From Halomonas alkaliantarctica (GTDB lineage Bacteria > Pseudomonadota > Gammaproteobacteria > Pseudomonadales > Halomonadaceae), in the NCBI RefSeq assembly GCF_029854215.1, contig NZ_CP122961.1, positions 3,224,001 to 3,288,000 on the forward strand: DNA of 64,000 bases, read 5' to 3'. Made by a program: the position numbers and the translations under genes. Under the pieces are notes generated by a model, which was not told the origin of the DNA, searched no databases, and saw only the letters and a list, made by a program, of their open reading frames with translations. Of the stretch, positions 42,650 to 51,060 are shown piece by piece; position 1 is the stretch's first letter; every line of letters starts with the position of its first letter.

Positions 42650-43504
42650 TCAGCTACCGAAGTTTTCAGGCAGGTCGGCACTGAACCAGCGCTGGGACAT
42701 TTCATTCAAGGTGCCATCTTCCAGGCCCTGGGCAATCAAGCGATTCACTTCTTCCATTAACGCTGGCTCGTTTTTATTCATACCTACATAGCAGGGTGAA
42801 TCTTTGAGCTGGTAAACCAATGAGGGCGCACGGTCGCTGTTTCGCTCGGCGATTTCGGCGGCGACGACGTTACCGGTGGCGACGTAATCGACCTGGCCGG
42901 AAAGAAAGGCCGAAATGGTGGTGGCGTTGTCTTCAAAGCGCTGCACTGTCGTGGAGTCCGGGGCAATATTGGAAAGCTCCATATCTTCCACGGCACCGCG
43001 GGTTACCCCGATGGTTTTATCGGCCAAGCCTTCTGGACCTTCCACGCTTTCATCCGCATTGGCGCTGAACACCCCTAGGAAGAACGGCGCGTAGGCATCA
43101 GAAAAATCAATCGCCGCTTCGCGCTCAGGATTTTTACCCAGGCTGGAGATCACCAGATCCGCCTGACCGGTCTGCAAATAGGGAATACGGTTAGCGCTGG
43201 TGACGGGGATAATTTCCAGCTCCACGCCCATTTCATCAGCGAGGTATTGGGCCATATCAATATCGTAGCCGCGGGGCTGCAGGTCGGTGCCTACCGAGCC
43301 AAACGGTGGAAAATCTTGCGGGACAGCTACCCGGATGGTGCCGCGTGATTCGATATCCTCTAGCGCATCCGCCTGAACGTTTGGGCTAGCGGCAATAGCA
43401 CCGAGGGCAACGACAGCACTCAGCCCTGCGGCTAAAACACCGGACTGTAGTCGTTTGAATTGGTTAGAGAAAGAGTGATTGAGGCGTCGCGATAGCGATT
43501 TCAT
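42650..43504 (-). CDS. ABC transporter substrate-binding protein (polar amino acid type)
   Basis: A 284-residue periplasmic binding protein of the SBP_bac_3 family. It has a long signal region (cleavage after NVQA), then GTIRVAVPQDFPPFGSVGTDLQPRGYDIDMAQYLADEMGVELEIIPVTSANRIPYLQTGQADLVISSLGKNPEREAAIDFSDAYAPFF, the classic fold. TAGGAG precedes the start. It is first in the transporter operon. The upstream gap holds a GAAAC-TTTC-GTTTC dyad that may bind the RpiR-type regulator encoded next. Confidence 0.92.
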   Translation of the reverse strand: MKSLSRRLNHSFSNQFKRLQSGVLAAGLSAVVALGAIAASPNVQADALEDIESRGTIRVAVPQDFPPFGSVGTDLQPRGYDIDMAQYLADEMGVELEIIPVTSANRIPYLQTGQADLVISSLGKNPEREAAIDFSDAYAPFFLGVFSANADESVEGPEGLADKTIGVTRGAVEDMELSNIAPDSTTVQRFEDNATTISAFLSGQVDYVATGNVVAAEIAERNSDRAPSLVYQLKDSPCYVGMNKNEPALMEEVNRLIAQGLEDGTLNEMSQRWFSADLPENFGS

Positions 43505-43813
43505 GGTGTTCTCCTAACAAGGGCGTGTTGTTCAGTGAATAGCCGTAATGCAATGAGCAAGGGATGCAGAGCGAGTGAAAGCTTTGTTGCATAAAGCCTT
43601 ATAAAGAAACTTTCGTTTCACCCATCCAACTAGCTGCAACAGCGATACCAAAATTGATGAACGTTTTTCAGAACAGCCGCTTAGCGGACGCACGAAGGCA
43701 CAACGTAGCGATTGCCGCGTTAAGAGGAAGGTAAAAAAAGAAGAGAGATGCAATGTGTTGGTGCAGTTTTTATCCCTCAACGGGACAGAATGCACCATGA
43801 AAGGAGGTCTAGC
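43505..43813. promoter_or_regulatory. ABC operon promoter region with RpiR-like dyad
   Basis: No gene is seen here. GAAAC-TTTC-GTTTC at 43606-43619 is a clean inverted repeat about 100 bases upstream of the binding protein gene; a second AAAGCTTT palindrome lies at 43578-43585. They are candidate sites for the RpiR-family protein at 43814. Nothing else recognisable. Confidence 0.45.
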
Positions 43814-44689
43814 TTATTGAGCGCTCCAATCTACGCTCATGGTCGGCGCTTCCAACTCACTAAGCTCAGCGTAAACATCGCTGATGGCGCTGATGCGCTC
43901 TCGACCTTCTGCAAGGCGCCGATGCAATAAGCCGTTGGCAATCAGGCAGATCAGGCTATTGGCAGCGGCGTAGCTATCAAACGCCGAGAGGCTTTCCAGC
44001 GGCGTTTCAAAAAACCACGTTACCTGTGAGGCGAAACTTACCGCGGTGGGGTCAGCCAGTAAGGCCACTTTGGCAGGTGAGCGCTCAAGTGCATCAATTA
44101 GCGAGGCAAAGGCCGCAGGGCGGCGGCGAAAGCCAAACAGGACCACCACATCCTGCTCGGTGAGATCGACAATCTCTTCCGCTAACGACTGGTTTGGATG
44201 AGGCACCACCCGCACCTGGGTGCGCGCCTGAATCAACTGCTGGCGAAAATGCAGCGCTAAAGGGTAGCTGTTACGAAAACCGATCACGACCACATGACGT
44301 GCGCTATCCAGCCGCTCTACCAGTGCCGCAAATTGATCCGCCGCAATGCCGTTTAAGCAGCGCTGCAGATTATCCTGCTCTCGCTGCAAATGGCGCTGAA
44401 ACGGCGCGCCAGCCTCTTCCTGCATGGCGTCGGCGTCGATAACCAAAGGCACGCCCAGGTTCCGCAGTTGGCGGGCGTGATCTTTAACGGTGCGGTAGCT
44501 TTCAAACCCCAAGCGCTTGAACAAGCGGCTGACCGTCGATTTGGATACCCCGGTCAAGCGCGCCAAATCAGCGGCGCTGTACACCGCTAGATCATCAAAG
44601 TGATCGAGGATAAAGCTCGCCACCCGCTGCTCCTGGGCAGTTAGCGCGTCAAACTGGGCGGTAATCCGCTGTCCGATATGCGGCGTCAT
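43814..44689 (-). CDS. RpiR/MurR-family transcriptional regulator
   Basis: A 291-residue regulator with an N-terminal HTH_6 domain (LTAQEQRVASFILDHFDDLAVYSAADLARLTGVSKSTVSRLFKRLGFESYRTVKDHAR) and a C-terminal SIS domain (about 125-255). RpiR proteins sense phosphosugars or related metabolites. It follows puuE by 22 bases and precedes the ABC transporter operon, so it may control either the transporter or the purine genes; other RpiR members are known from purine and ureide loci. The ligand is unknown. Confidence 0.88.
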   Translation of the reverse strand: MTPHIGQRITAQFDALTAQEQRVASFILDHFDDLAVYSAADLARLTGVSKSTVSRLFKRLGFESYRTVKDHARQLRNLGVPLVIDADAMQEEAGAPFQRHLQREQDNLQRCLNGIAADQFAALVERLDSARHVVVIGFRNSYPLALHFRQQLIQARTQVRVVPHPNQSLAEEIVDLTEQDVVVLFGFRRRPAAFASLIDALERSPAKVALLADPTAVSFASQVTWFFETPLESLSAFDSYAAANSLICLIANGLLHRRLAEGRERISAISDVYAELSELEAPTMSVDWSAQ

Positions 44690-44711
44690 AGCATCCTATT
44701 AAGCGACTTGA

Positions 44712-45650
44712 TTAGCGCGTTGGCGCCGGGTGGTGTTCCGCCCAGTGACGGGCAATATCAACCCGCCGGGCCACCCAAACGCGGTCGTGGGTTTCGATAT
44801 AATCCAAAAAGCGTTGCAGGGCGCGAAAACGTCCGGGGCGACCCAGCAAACGGCAGTGCATGCCTATTGAGAGCATTTTGGGCGCCTCCTCCCCTTCTGC
44901 GTAAAGTACATCAAAGGCATCGCGCAGGTAGGTAAAGAAGTGGTCCGCGGTGTTGAAACCTTGCGGCGCGGCAAAGCGCATATCGTTGCTGTCCAGGGTG
45001 TAGGGCACAATCAAGTGGTTGTGGTCACCGCCTTGACTATCCGTCACCTGGGTCCAGAAAGGCAAGTCATCGCCGTAGTAGTCGCTATCGTAAAGGAAGC
45101 CGCCTTCGTCCAGCACTAAGCGCCGGGTATTAGGGCTATCGCGACCGGTGTACCAGCCTTGGGGTTTTTCGCCGTAGAGGCGCTGAAAAATTTCCATGGC
45201 CTGCTGCAGATGCTCCCGCTCAATGTGCTCGGGCACTTCCTGGTAATGAATCCAGCGGTAGCCGTGGCAGGCAATCTCGTGGCCCAGCTCTTTAAAGGCC
45301 ATCGCCACATCGGGATTGCGCTCCAGCGCCATGGCAACGCCAAACACCGTGAGCGGTAAATCACGCTTTTCAAACTCGCGCAGAATACGCCACACCCCAG
45401 CGCGAGAGCCATACTCGTAGATCGACTCCATGCTCAAATGGCGATCAGGATAAGCCGGGGCGCCGATAATTTCCGATAGGAACTGCTCGGAGCCTGAGTC
45501 GCCGTGCAACACGCAGTTCTCGCCGCCCTCTTCGTAGTTGAGCACAAACTGAACGGCAATTTTCGCTTTATTGGGCCAGTTGGCGTGAGGCGGATTGCGG
45601 CCGTAACCGATCAAATCACGGGGGTAATGCACCTTGGATGAGGACGACAT
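44712..45650 (-). CDS. puuE: allantoinase, cofactor-independent (PuuE)
   Basis: A 312-residue polysaccharide-deacetylase-fold enzyme that opens allantoin to allantoate without a metal. Family segments include YPRDLIGYGRNPPHANWPNKAKIAVQFVLNYEEGGENCVLHGD, SMESIYEYGSRAGVWRILREFEKRDLP, GHEIACHGYRWIHYQ and GWYTGRDSPNTRRLVLDEGGFLYDSDYYGDDLPFW. AAGGAG precedes the start. Operator 2 (45735-45744) lies 85 bases upstream. It is divergent from the racemase gene. Confidence 0.95.
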   Translation of the reverse strand: MSSSSKVHYPRDLIGYGRNPPHANWPNKAKIAVQFVLNYEEGGENCVLHGDSGSEQFLSEIIGAPAYPDRHLSMESIYEYGSRAGVWRILREFEKRDLPLTVFGVAMALERNPDVAMAFKELGHEIACHGYRWIHYQEVPEHIEREHLQQAMEIFQRLYGEKPQGWYTGRDSPNTRRLVLDEGGFLYDSDYYGDDLPFWTQVTDSQGGDHNHLIVPYTLDSNDMRFAAPQGFNTADHFFTYLRDAFDVLYAEGEEAPKMLSIGMHCRLLGRPGRFRALQRFLDYIETHDRVWVARRVDIARHWAEHHPAPTR

Positions 45651-45734
45651 TGTTATCTCCTTCGGTCATATTCCTGGCCAGCACGGGTTAGCCTCTACTG
45701 CATTGAGCACCGCACCCGTTCGGCAGCTAATTAT

Positions 45735-45744
45735 TTGTATACAA
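45735..45744. promoter_or_regulatory. purine-regulon operator 2 (TTGTATACAA), puuE promoter
   Basis: Perfect palindrome, extended to TTTGTATACAAA, 85 bases upstream of puuE. Confidence 0.75.
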
Positions 45745-45927
45745 AATAGCGGCATTAATAGCGTACCGCAACGCAGCCAGCCGCTAATCCTCTGACACCA
45801 ATACTCTTTCTCACTGGTAGAACTGTTAAGCCATTGAATCCTGAACGATTGGTCAAACGTTTCGCCTATCACTTTGGTCGTGTATTCGTAGCTAGGCCCT
45901 TGCGTCTCGTTAGAAACCGCCCTATTT

Positions 45928-45937
45928 TTGTATACAA
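45928..45937. promoter_or_regulatory. purine-regulon operator 3 (TTGTATACAA), racemase promoter
   Basis: Perfect palindrome ending 35 bases before the racemase GTG start; the racemase frame remains open back into it, but that extension is not coding. Confidence 0.75.
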
Positions 45938-45972
45938 GAAAAGTTATATTGTTTACATGCGGATTATTTAAC

Positions 45973-46728
45973 GTGCATATACGAATTATTAACCCCAACA
46001 CCACGGCCTCGATGACCGCTGCTATTCATCAGGCAGCACAGCAGCATGCAGGCCCTGGCACCACGGTGAGCGCTTCACAGCCGGATGCGGGGCCGGTTTC
46101 AATCGAAAGCCATTTCGACGAAGTGATTAGTGCGGTAGGGGTGGCCGAAGAAGTCCTGAAGGGCGAGCGCGAAGGCGGCATCGATGCCTATATAGTGGCT
46201 TGTTTCGGTGACCCCGGTTTGCTCGCCGCGCGGGAGTTAACCAGCGCGCCGGTCATCGGCATCGCTGAAGCGGCCTTTCATCTCGCCACACTGGTAAGCA
46301 CCCGCTTTTCCATCGTCACGACTCTGGGCCGCACCGGCATTATCGCCGAGCACCTGCTTCAACAGTATGGCTTTAGCCACCACTGCCGTCGTATACGCGC
46401 CGCGGAAATCCCGGTATTGGATCTGGAGCATCACCCTGACGCGGCGTTCAAACGCATTGTGGAAGAGTGCTGCCACGCGAGGGATGAAGACGGCATTGGC
46501 GCCATCGTTTTAGGCTGCGGAGGAATGGCCAACTTGACCCAGCAGATCAGCCGCGAAGTCGGCCTGCCGGTAGTAGAAGGTGTCACCGCTGCGCTGAAAC
46601 TGGCGGAATCACTGGTGAGTTTGGGGCTGCATACCAGCAAATATGGCGATCTTGCCTACCCACGCCCCAAAGCCTTCACCGGTAAGTTTTCTGAACTATC
46701 AGATCTTGCGCTACCGTTTAAGTCGTAA
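45973..46728 (+). CDS. Asp/Glu/hydantoin racemase family protein, likely allantoin racemase
   Basis: A 251-residue racemase with the two catalytic cysteines of the family: Cys77 (VACFGDPGL) and Cys182 (VLGCGGMANLT). The start MHIRIINPNTTASM at the GTG 45973 is typical; upstream codons lie within the operator. In a urate pathway a hydantoin racemase is usually allantoin racemase (HpxA), converting R- to S-allantoin for PuuE. That assignment is inferred from context. It is divergent from puuE and followed after 153 bases by the permease genes. Confidence 0.87.
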   Translation: MHIRIINPNTTASMTAAIHQAAQQHAGPGTTVSASQPDAGPVSIESHFDEVISAVGVAEEVLKGEREGGIDAYIVACFGDPGLLAARELTSAPVIGIAEAAFHLATLVSTRFSIVTTLGRTGIIAEHLLQQYGFSHHCRRIRAAEIPVLDLEHHPDAAFKRIVEECCHARDEDGIGAIVLGCGGMANLTQQISREVGLPVVEGVTAALKLAESLVSLGLHTSKYGDLAYPRPKAFTGKFSELSDLALPFKS

Positions 46729-46827
46729 CAGTTCCAAAAATAATAGTGATTAAACAACATCTAATAATAATAGCTTAAATAGAATTTAAAAAAGTACGTC
46801 CATTAGCACGCCACGCCGCAAGCGTTT

Positions 46828-46844
46828 CCCGATACCTAATCGGG
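46828..46844 (+). other. hairpin between racemase and NCS1 genes
   Basis: 6-bp stem CCCGAT / ATCGGG with a 5-base loop and no T-tract. Possibly a leader structure of the first permease gene. Confidence 0.35.
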
Positions 46845-46881
46845 GATTAATAAAAACCGATAATCTTGCGAGGACGACATC

Positions 46882-48240
46882 ATGAGCGCTTCACCCTCGG
46901 CTCTTGCGTCAGAAGAACGATCCGATGCTGGATCAAAAGCACTCGGGGCAGAAAGCCTGGCCCCTCAACAGACCCGGATTATGGGGCGCGGCTCCTACTT
47001 TCTGGCCTGGTTTGGCGGCTGCGTTTCCATCGGCACCTTTGCCATGGGCTCAAGCGTGGTCGGCACCCTGAACCTGTTACAAGCCACCCTGGCGATTGCC
47101 ATCGGCTGCTTTGTGATCGGGATTGCCCTGGCCATTAACGGGGCTGCGGGTTACAAATACGGCATTCCGTTTATGGTGCAGGCGCGCAGTGCCTTTGGCT
47201 TTACGGGCACGCGCTTACCGGGCCTAGTGCGCGCGGTTCCGGCGGTAGTGTGGTACGGCTTTCAAAGCTGGATTGGCGCCGGGGCACTCAATATGGTCTC
47301 GGCGACCCTGTTCGGTTTCGACAACCTTATCTTCTACTTTATTACCTTTCAGTTTCTGCAAATCGGCCTGTCGGTGATGGGTTTCCAGGGCATCAAGTGG
47401 TTAGAGAATATCGGCAGTGCCTTTATCCTCGCCTCGCTGGTGTATATGTTTTACGCCACGGTGCAGCGCTATGGCGATGAGCTTTCCGCCAGCTTGCTGA
47501 CCATGGAAGGCTCCTGGGGAATGCCGTTCTGGGGCGCGACCATGCTGTTCCTGGGCATTTACAGCACCATGATGCTCAACGTCAGTGACTACTCCCGCGA
47601 GCATAAAAAGGGCACCGCCCAGAGCCTGCTGACCACCATCTACGCCATGTCGATTCTGCCCTGCACGCTGTTTATGGGCTTGATCGGTTACATGGTCTCG
47701 CAAGCTACCGGCACCGCCGACCCTATCCAGGTGTTCGCCAACGCCGTCGACAACACCCCGCTGTTAATGACCACCCTGCTGTTCATCGCCTTCGCCCAGG
47801 TCACCACCAACGTACTCAACAACGTGGTACCACCGACCTACGTGCTAATGGACGTATTCAAGATCAAGTTCTCGGTCGCCACGGTTATCGTTGGCTTGCT
47901 GGCCTTCGCCACCTTCCCCTGGAAACTGGTGCAGCCCGGCTCTGCAGCAGGCCTACAGCTGTTTGTGCAAACTTATTCCGCCTTTTTAGGCCCCATCTTC
48001 GCCATTCTGGTGGTGGATTATTACGTCATTCGCCGCCGCACGCTGGATATCGACAAGCTCTATGACGCCAACGGCCCCTACCAGGGCGTGAACTTAGCCG
48101 CGTTCATCGCTACCGCGATTGGCATTGTGGCGGCGCTCTCTTTCTCGGCGATCTCGTGGTACGCCAGCCTGATCCCCGCCGGTGTTACCTACTACCTACT
48201 CATGAAGTACTGGGCTCCCTGCCAGCGCTTTAGTCAGTAA
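46882..48240 (+). CDS. NCS1-family purine/pyrimidine-related permease
   Basis: A 452-residue NCS1 carrier with twelve predicted membrane segments. Typical features are GRGSYFLAWFGGCVSIGTFAMGSSV in TM1, GYKYGIPFMVQARSAFGFTGTRLPGLVRAVPAVVWYGFQSWIGAGAL, and a late GPIFAILVVDYYVIRRR. It would import allantoin, hydantoin or a nucleobase by sodium or proton symport; the context points to allantoin or uric-acid-related substrates. GAGGA precedes the start. A second NCS1 gene follows after 29 bases. Confidence 0.9.
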   Translation: MSASPSALASEERSDAGSKALGAESLAPQQTRIMGRGSYFLAWFGGCVSIGTFAMGSSVVGTLNLLQATLAIAIGCFVIGIALAINGAAGYKYGIPFMVQARSAFGFTGTRLPGLVRAVPAVVWYGFQSWIGAGALNMVSATLFGFDNLIFYFITFQFLQIGLSVMGFQGIKWLENIGSAFILASLVYMFYATVQRYGDELSASLLTMEGSWGMPFWGATMLFLGIYSTMMLNVSDYSREHKKGTAQSLLTTIYAMSILPCTLFMGLIGYMVSQATGTADPIQVFANAVDNTPLLMTTLLFIAFAQVTTNVLNNVVPPTYVLMDVFKIKFSVATVIVGLLAFATFPWKLVQPGSAAGLQLFVQTYSAFLGPIFAILVVDYYVIRRRTLDIDKLYDANGPYQGVNLAAFIATAIGIVAALSFSAISWYASLIPAGVTYYLLMKYWAPCQRFSQ

Positions 48241-48269
48241 CTCCATTTGCCTACCGAAGAGCGAATAAG

Positions 48270-49739
48270 ATGAAAGAGAGCAAAGACATGAGTGACCTGG
48301 ATATTAAGCACATTGATCCCACGCTGTATAACGAGGATCTCGCGCCGCTTAAACCCCAGGATCGTAACTGGGGCGCGTTTGAAATATTTAACGTTTGGTC
48401 TAACGATATCCAGAGCCTGTTTGGTTACACCCTGGCGGCTTCACTGTTTTTAACCTACGGCCTGAACGGCTGGGCGGTGATGGCGGCGATTATTCTGGCC
48501 GGTGTGATCGTGATGTTCCTGGTCAACCTCACCGGTAAGCCCAGCGTTAAATACGGCATTCCTTTTCCCGTCATGGTACGCGCCAGCATGGGCGTACGCG
48601 GCGCGAACCTACCCGCGATGCTGCGCGCCATCGTGGGGATTTTCTGGTACGGCGTGCAGACCTATTTCGCCTCCACCGCCGTCACCCTGCTGATTACGGC
48701 CTTTTTTGGCGCAGGCAATGGCAGCACCTTCCTGGGACTCTCCGGCGTGGCGTGGGTGTCATTTGTGATTGTGTGGCTGTTTCAGATCGCGATCTTCTGG
48801 CAAGGCATTGAGCGTATTAAGCACTTCCTTAACTGGGCGGGCCCGCTGGTCTACGTGGTGATGTTGGTGCTGATGGTTATTGTTTGGTATCAGGCGGGCA
48901 GTGAGCTAATCCCCGCCATTGGCACCATCTTCAGCGGTGGCACTGACACCAGCGGTAGTTCTATCGCGGCCTTTATGGCGATTGTGGGCACCATGGTGGC
49001 GTACTTCGCGGCGGTGGTGATCAACTTCGGCGATTTCTCCCGTTTTGTAAAAACCGAGCGCCAGATGAAGCTAGGCAACCTGCTGGGCTTGCCACTCAAC
49101 GTGGCGTTCTTCTCGTTTATCGCGCTGATTATTACTGCCGGTACGCTGGTGCTGTTTGGCGAGGCACTGACCAATCCCGCCGATATCGTTGAGCGTGTGG
49201 ATTCACTGCCCCTGACGATTATCGCCGCACTGACCTTCTTTGCCGCCACGGTGGGCATCAACCTAGTCGCCAACTTCATTCCCCCCGCCTATGACCTGGC
49301 CAACCTGTTTCCCAGCAAAATCAGCTTTAAGATGGGCGGTCTAATTACCGCGGTCATCGCGTTCTTTGTCGGCGCGCTATGGCTTTCGGTCATCAGCCAG
49401 ATTGGCGTTCCCGGCTTTGTGAATGCGCTAGGCGCCGTGGTCGCGCCCTTCTACGGCATTATCGTGGTCGACTACTACCTGATTAAGCGCCAGCACCTGA
49501 ACATGCAGGAGCTATTCTCATCAGCACCCGGCAGCGCCTACTACTACGTCAACGGTTGGAACACTCGCGCTCTTATCGCCTTTGGTGTGGCGGCGATGTT
49601 CTCGCTCTCTACCGTATTAGTACCCGCACTTTCAGCCCTTGGCGGCTACGGCTGGTTGATCGGTGCAGGCTTGGGTGGGCTGTTCTACTACGGTTTGATG
49701 CGGCAGTTTAAGGCTGCGCCTGTGTATGCTGAGCAGTAA
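48270..49739 (+). CDS. NCS1-family permease (second copy)
   Basis: A 489-residue NCS1 carrier distinct from its neighbour. Features: NEDLAPLKPQDRNWGAFEIFNVWSNDIQSLFGYTLAASL at the start, VKYGIPFPVMVRASMGVRGANLPAMLRAIVGIFWYGVQTYFASTAV, and VVAPFYGIIVVDYYLIKRQHLN near the end. The usual start is at 48270; the ATG at 48288 is also possible. Closest likely roles are allantoin or cytosine/hydantoin uptake. It ends at a strong terminator, and the AT-rich island begins directly after. Confidence 0.9.
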   Translation: MKESKDMSDLDIKHIDPTLYNEDLAPLKPQDRNWGAFEIFNVWSNDIQSLFGYTLAASLFLTYGLNGWAVMAAIILAGVIVMFLVNLTGKPSVKYGIPFPVMVRASMGVRGANLPAMLRAIVGIFWYGVQTYFASTAVTLLITAFFGAGNGSTFLGLSGVAWVSFVIVWLFQIAIFWQGIERIKHFLNWAGPLVYVVMLVLMVIVWYQAGSELIPAIGTIFSGGTDTSGSSIAAFMAIVGTMVAYFAAVVINFGDFSRFVKTERQMKLGNLLGLPLNVAFFSFIALIITAGTLVLFGEALTNPADIVERVDSLPLTIIAALTFFAATVGINLVANFIPPAYDLANLFPSKISFKMGGLITAVIAFFVGALWLSVISQIGVPGFVNALGAVVAPFYGIIVVDYYLIKRQHLNMQELFSSAPGSAYYYVNGWNTRALIAFGVAAMFSLSTVLVPALSALGGYGWLIGAGLGGLFYYGLMRQFKAAPVYAEQ

Positions 49740-49776
49740 ACAAGCAGGTCGTAACTAGCTGATTAGAAACTCATAC

Positions 49777-49810
49777 AAGCGCCATCGGTTTTACCGATGG
49801 CGCTTTTTTT
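49777..49810 (+). terminator. strong rho-independent terminator
   Basis: 13-bp stem AAGCGCCATCGGT / ACCGATGGCGCTT with loop TTT, then a long T-run. It ends the permease unit. Confidence 0.93.
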
Positions 49811-50191
49811 AGGTCGCGGGCTGGCGTGGCCAGTTAGAAACTGCCTGCATGCTCCCATAGCCCTACCAAGCAGCATATTTTTCGGAATCAAAACTCAGCG
49901 AAATGAGATATTTTCGATCTGTAGTGCGCGTTTTTCTGGTAGGCTCAAGAGATCGTGTGCTTATTTTTTCTGAAAGGCATTTGATTAGAACATTCAAAAA
50001 CAACATGGTTATATAAAGGTTATATGTGTTTATGCGCAAGTTAAAAAAGTGACCTGGAATGTTTATACGCATGCGCAATTTTCTGGCGGCCCTTAGTGAG
50101 ATAGAGTGATTTTTTTATTTCATATTAGACACTTGAGAATTTATGGTGCATTTTTGGTTTCCAAGAAAACGCTCATGCGTATTAATAAATT
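49811..50191. other. AT-rich non-coding stretch left of the cassette
   Basis: About 380 bases of AT-rich sequence with no convincing gene; the one longer frame here (49863-50078, minus) has an unlikely composition. It contains a direct repeat GGTTATAT at 50007-50014 and 50018-50025 (11-base step). No integrase or attI site was recognised. Confidence 0.5.
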
Positions 50192-50192
50192 G

Positions 50193-51038
50193 TTAGCACT
50201 CAATTAGTTACGGTGAATAATTTGCAACCAAAATCGCACACGCTCTTCCATTTCACAAAAAACTTGGATTTTTTGAAAGATATCCTAGTAGAAGGATTTT
50301 GGCCTAGGTACTGCCTTGAGGACTCTAAATGGTACGCGAATTCTGGAATGAATTATTACATAGCTTACCCAATGGTTTGCTTTTGTGATATTCCGCTATC
50401 TAGGGTTGATGAGCATGTGTCATTCTATGGTAACTACGGTATTGGTGTAACAAAGGAGTGGGCTCAAATAAATGGTTTGTCGCCTGTTATCTATCTTAGA
50501 GAAAACAGTTCTCCGCATCAGGCCTTGAAGAAATTATTTAGCAAAAACAACGAGATAGCGTTTTATAACAACTCCAATACGGATATAAATACACTTCTGG
50601 CAAATATTAAGCCTACTGAAGGAGTAATGAGAATTGGCTCGGAATTGGTTAATAAAGAATTCTATCAGGAAAATGAGTGGCGGTATTCTGTAACTGGTAA
50701 CCACTCGGCTTCGAATATCAGGCCATGGATTTCCGAAACAGAATTTGTGGATGAAAGCAGTTTGAATGCTGAAAACGCTAGAACAAAAGAACAGGCCAGC
50801 CTAAAAATATTGCCTTCTGATATTAAGTATTTGTTCGTCAATACAGACTCAGACATTCCTTTGTTAGTTAACTTTATTCAAAATGAGATGGATAAGTATC
50901 CCAGCAAGGATATCAAAATCCTATTATCTAGAATAACTTCTTTAGAAACTATTAGTCGGGATTTATAAAGTGCTAACAAGTCAATTAACTTCGCGCTTTC
51001 AGCGCCGGACGCAGCAAAGCTGGCCAGTTATTGAGGCG
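50193..51038 (+). mobile_element. candidate integron gene cassette carrying an AbiGi-family gene
   Basis: The element starts with TTAGCAC after a G (core GTTAGCAC at 50192-50199) and ends at the G of GTTAGAGC (51038). One gene fills it, starting 20 bases in, and a folded attC-like site begins 1 base after its stop. The inverse core GTGCTAAC (50970-50977) is the perfect complement of the 5' core, as expected when a circular cassette carries both halves of one attC. No integron integrase is visible. Length 846 bases. Confidence 0.72.
50213..50968 (+). CDS. AbiGi-family abortive infection protein
   Basis: A 251-residue cytoplasmic protein. The segments HTLFHFTKNLDFLKDILVEGFWPRYCLED, IAYPMVCFCDIPLSRVDEHVSFYGNYGIGVTKEWA and GLSPVIYLRENS match the AbiGi family, described as the antitoxin-like half of the lactococcal AbiG phage-exclusion pair. 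No AbiGii partner is present, so it may act alone or be a cargo gene. The start is a GTG without a strong ribosome site, and the gene is clearly AT-rich relative to its neighbours. It fills the cassette from 50193 to 51038. Confidence 0.8.
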   Translation: MNNLQPKSHTLFHFTKNLDFLKDILVEGFWPRYCLEDSKWYANSGMNYYIAYPMVCFCDIPLSRVDEHVSFYGNYGIGVTKEWAQINGLSPVIYLRENSSPHQALKKLFSKNNEIAFYNNSNTDINTLLANIKPTEGVMRIGSELVNKEFYQENEWRYSVTGNHSASNIRPWISETEFVDESSLNAENARTKEQASLKILPSDIKYLFVNTDSDIPLLVNFIQNEMDKYPSKDIKILLSRITSLETISRDL

Positions 51039-51045
51039 TTAGAGC
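50970..51045 (+). other. attC-like recombination site
   Basis: Inverse core GTGCTAAC (50970-50977), spacer AAG, then TCAAT-T-AACT (50981-50990) pairing with AGTTATTGA (51026-51034) over 9 bp with one unpaired T, as with the extrahelical bases of attC. The 3' part is spacer GGC then core GTTAGAGC (51038-51045). The inner variable region has two small hairpins (GCGC/GCGC and CAGC/GCTG). CTAAC pairs with GTTAG at the outer end. About 75 bases in all, within the normal attC range. Confidence 0.7.
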
Positions 51046-51060
51046 CAAATAGGTGATTCT

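Larger units (their letters stand above)
45651..45972. promoter_or_regulatory. divergent purine promoter region with two TTGTATACAA operators
   Basis: A 322-base gap between puuE and the racemase gene. It holds operator 2 at 45735-45744, facing puuE, and operator 3 at 45928-45937, facing the racemase. A reading frame across it (45666-46004, minus) has no protein-like features. Two sites, one per promoter, suggest joint control of both directions. Confidence 0.75.

Noticed and set aside
45928..45972. Upstream extension of the racemase gene to 45928
   Set aside because: This start lies inside the TTGTATACAA operator; the GTG at 45973 gives the conserved N-terminus.
45666..46004. 112-codon minus-strand frame between puuE and the racemase gene
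   Set aside because: It covers both operators and the racemase start, has odd composition, and no ribosome site.
49863..50078. 71-codon minus-strand frame in the AT-rich gap
   Set aside because: Random-looking composition and no ribosome site; AT-rich sequence easily gives such frames. Not called as a gene.
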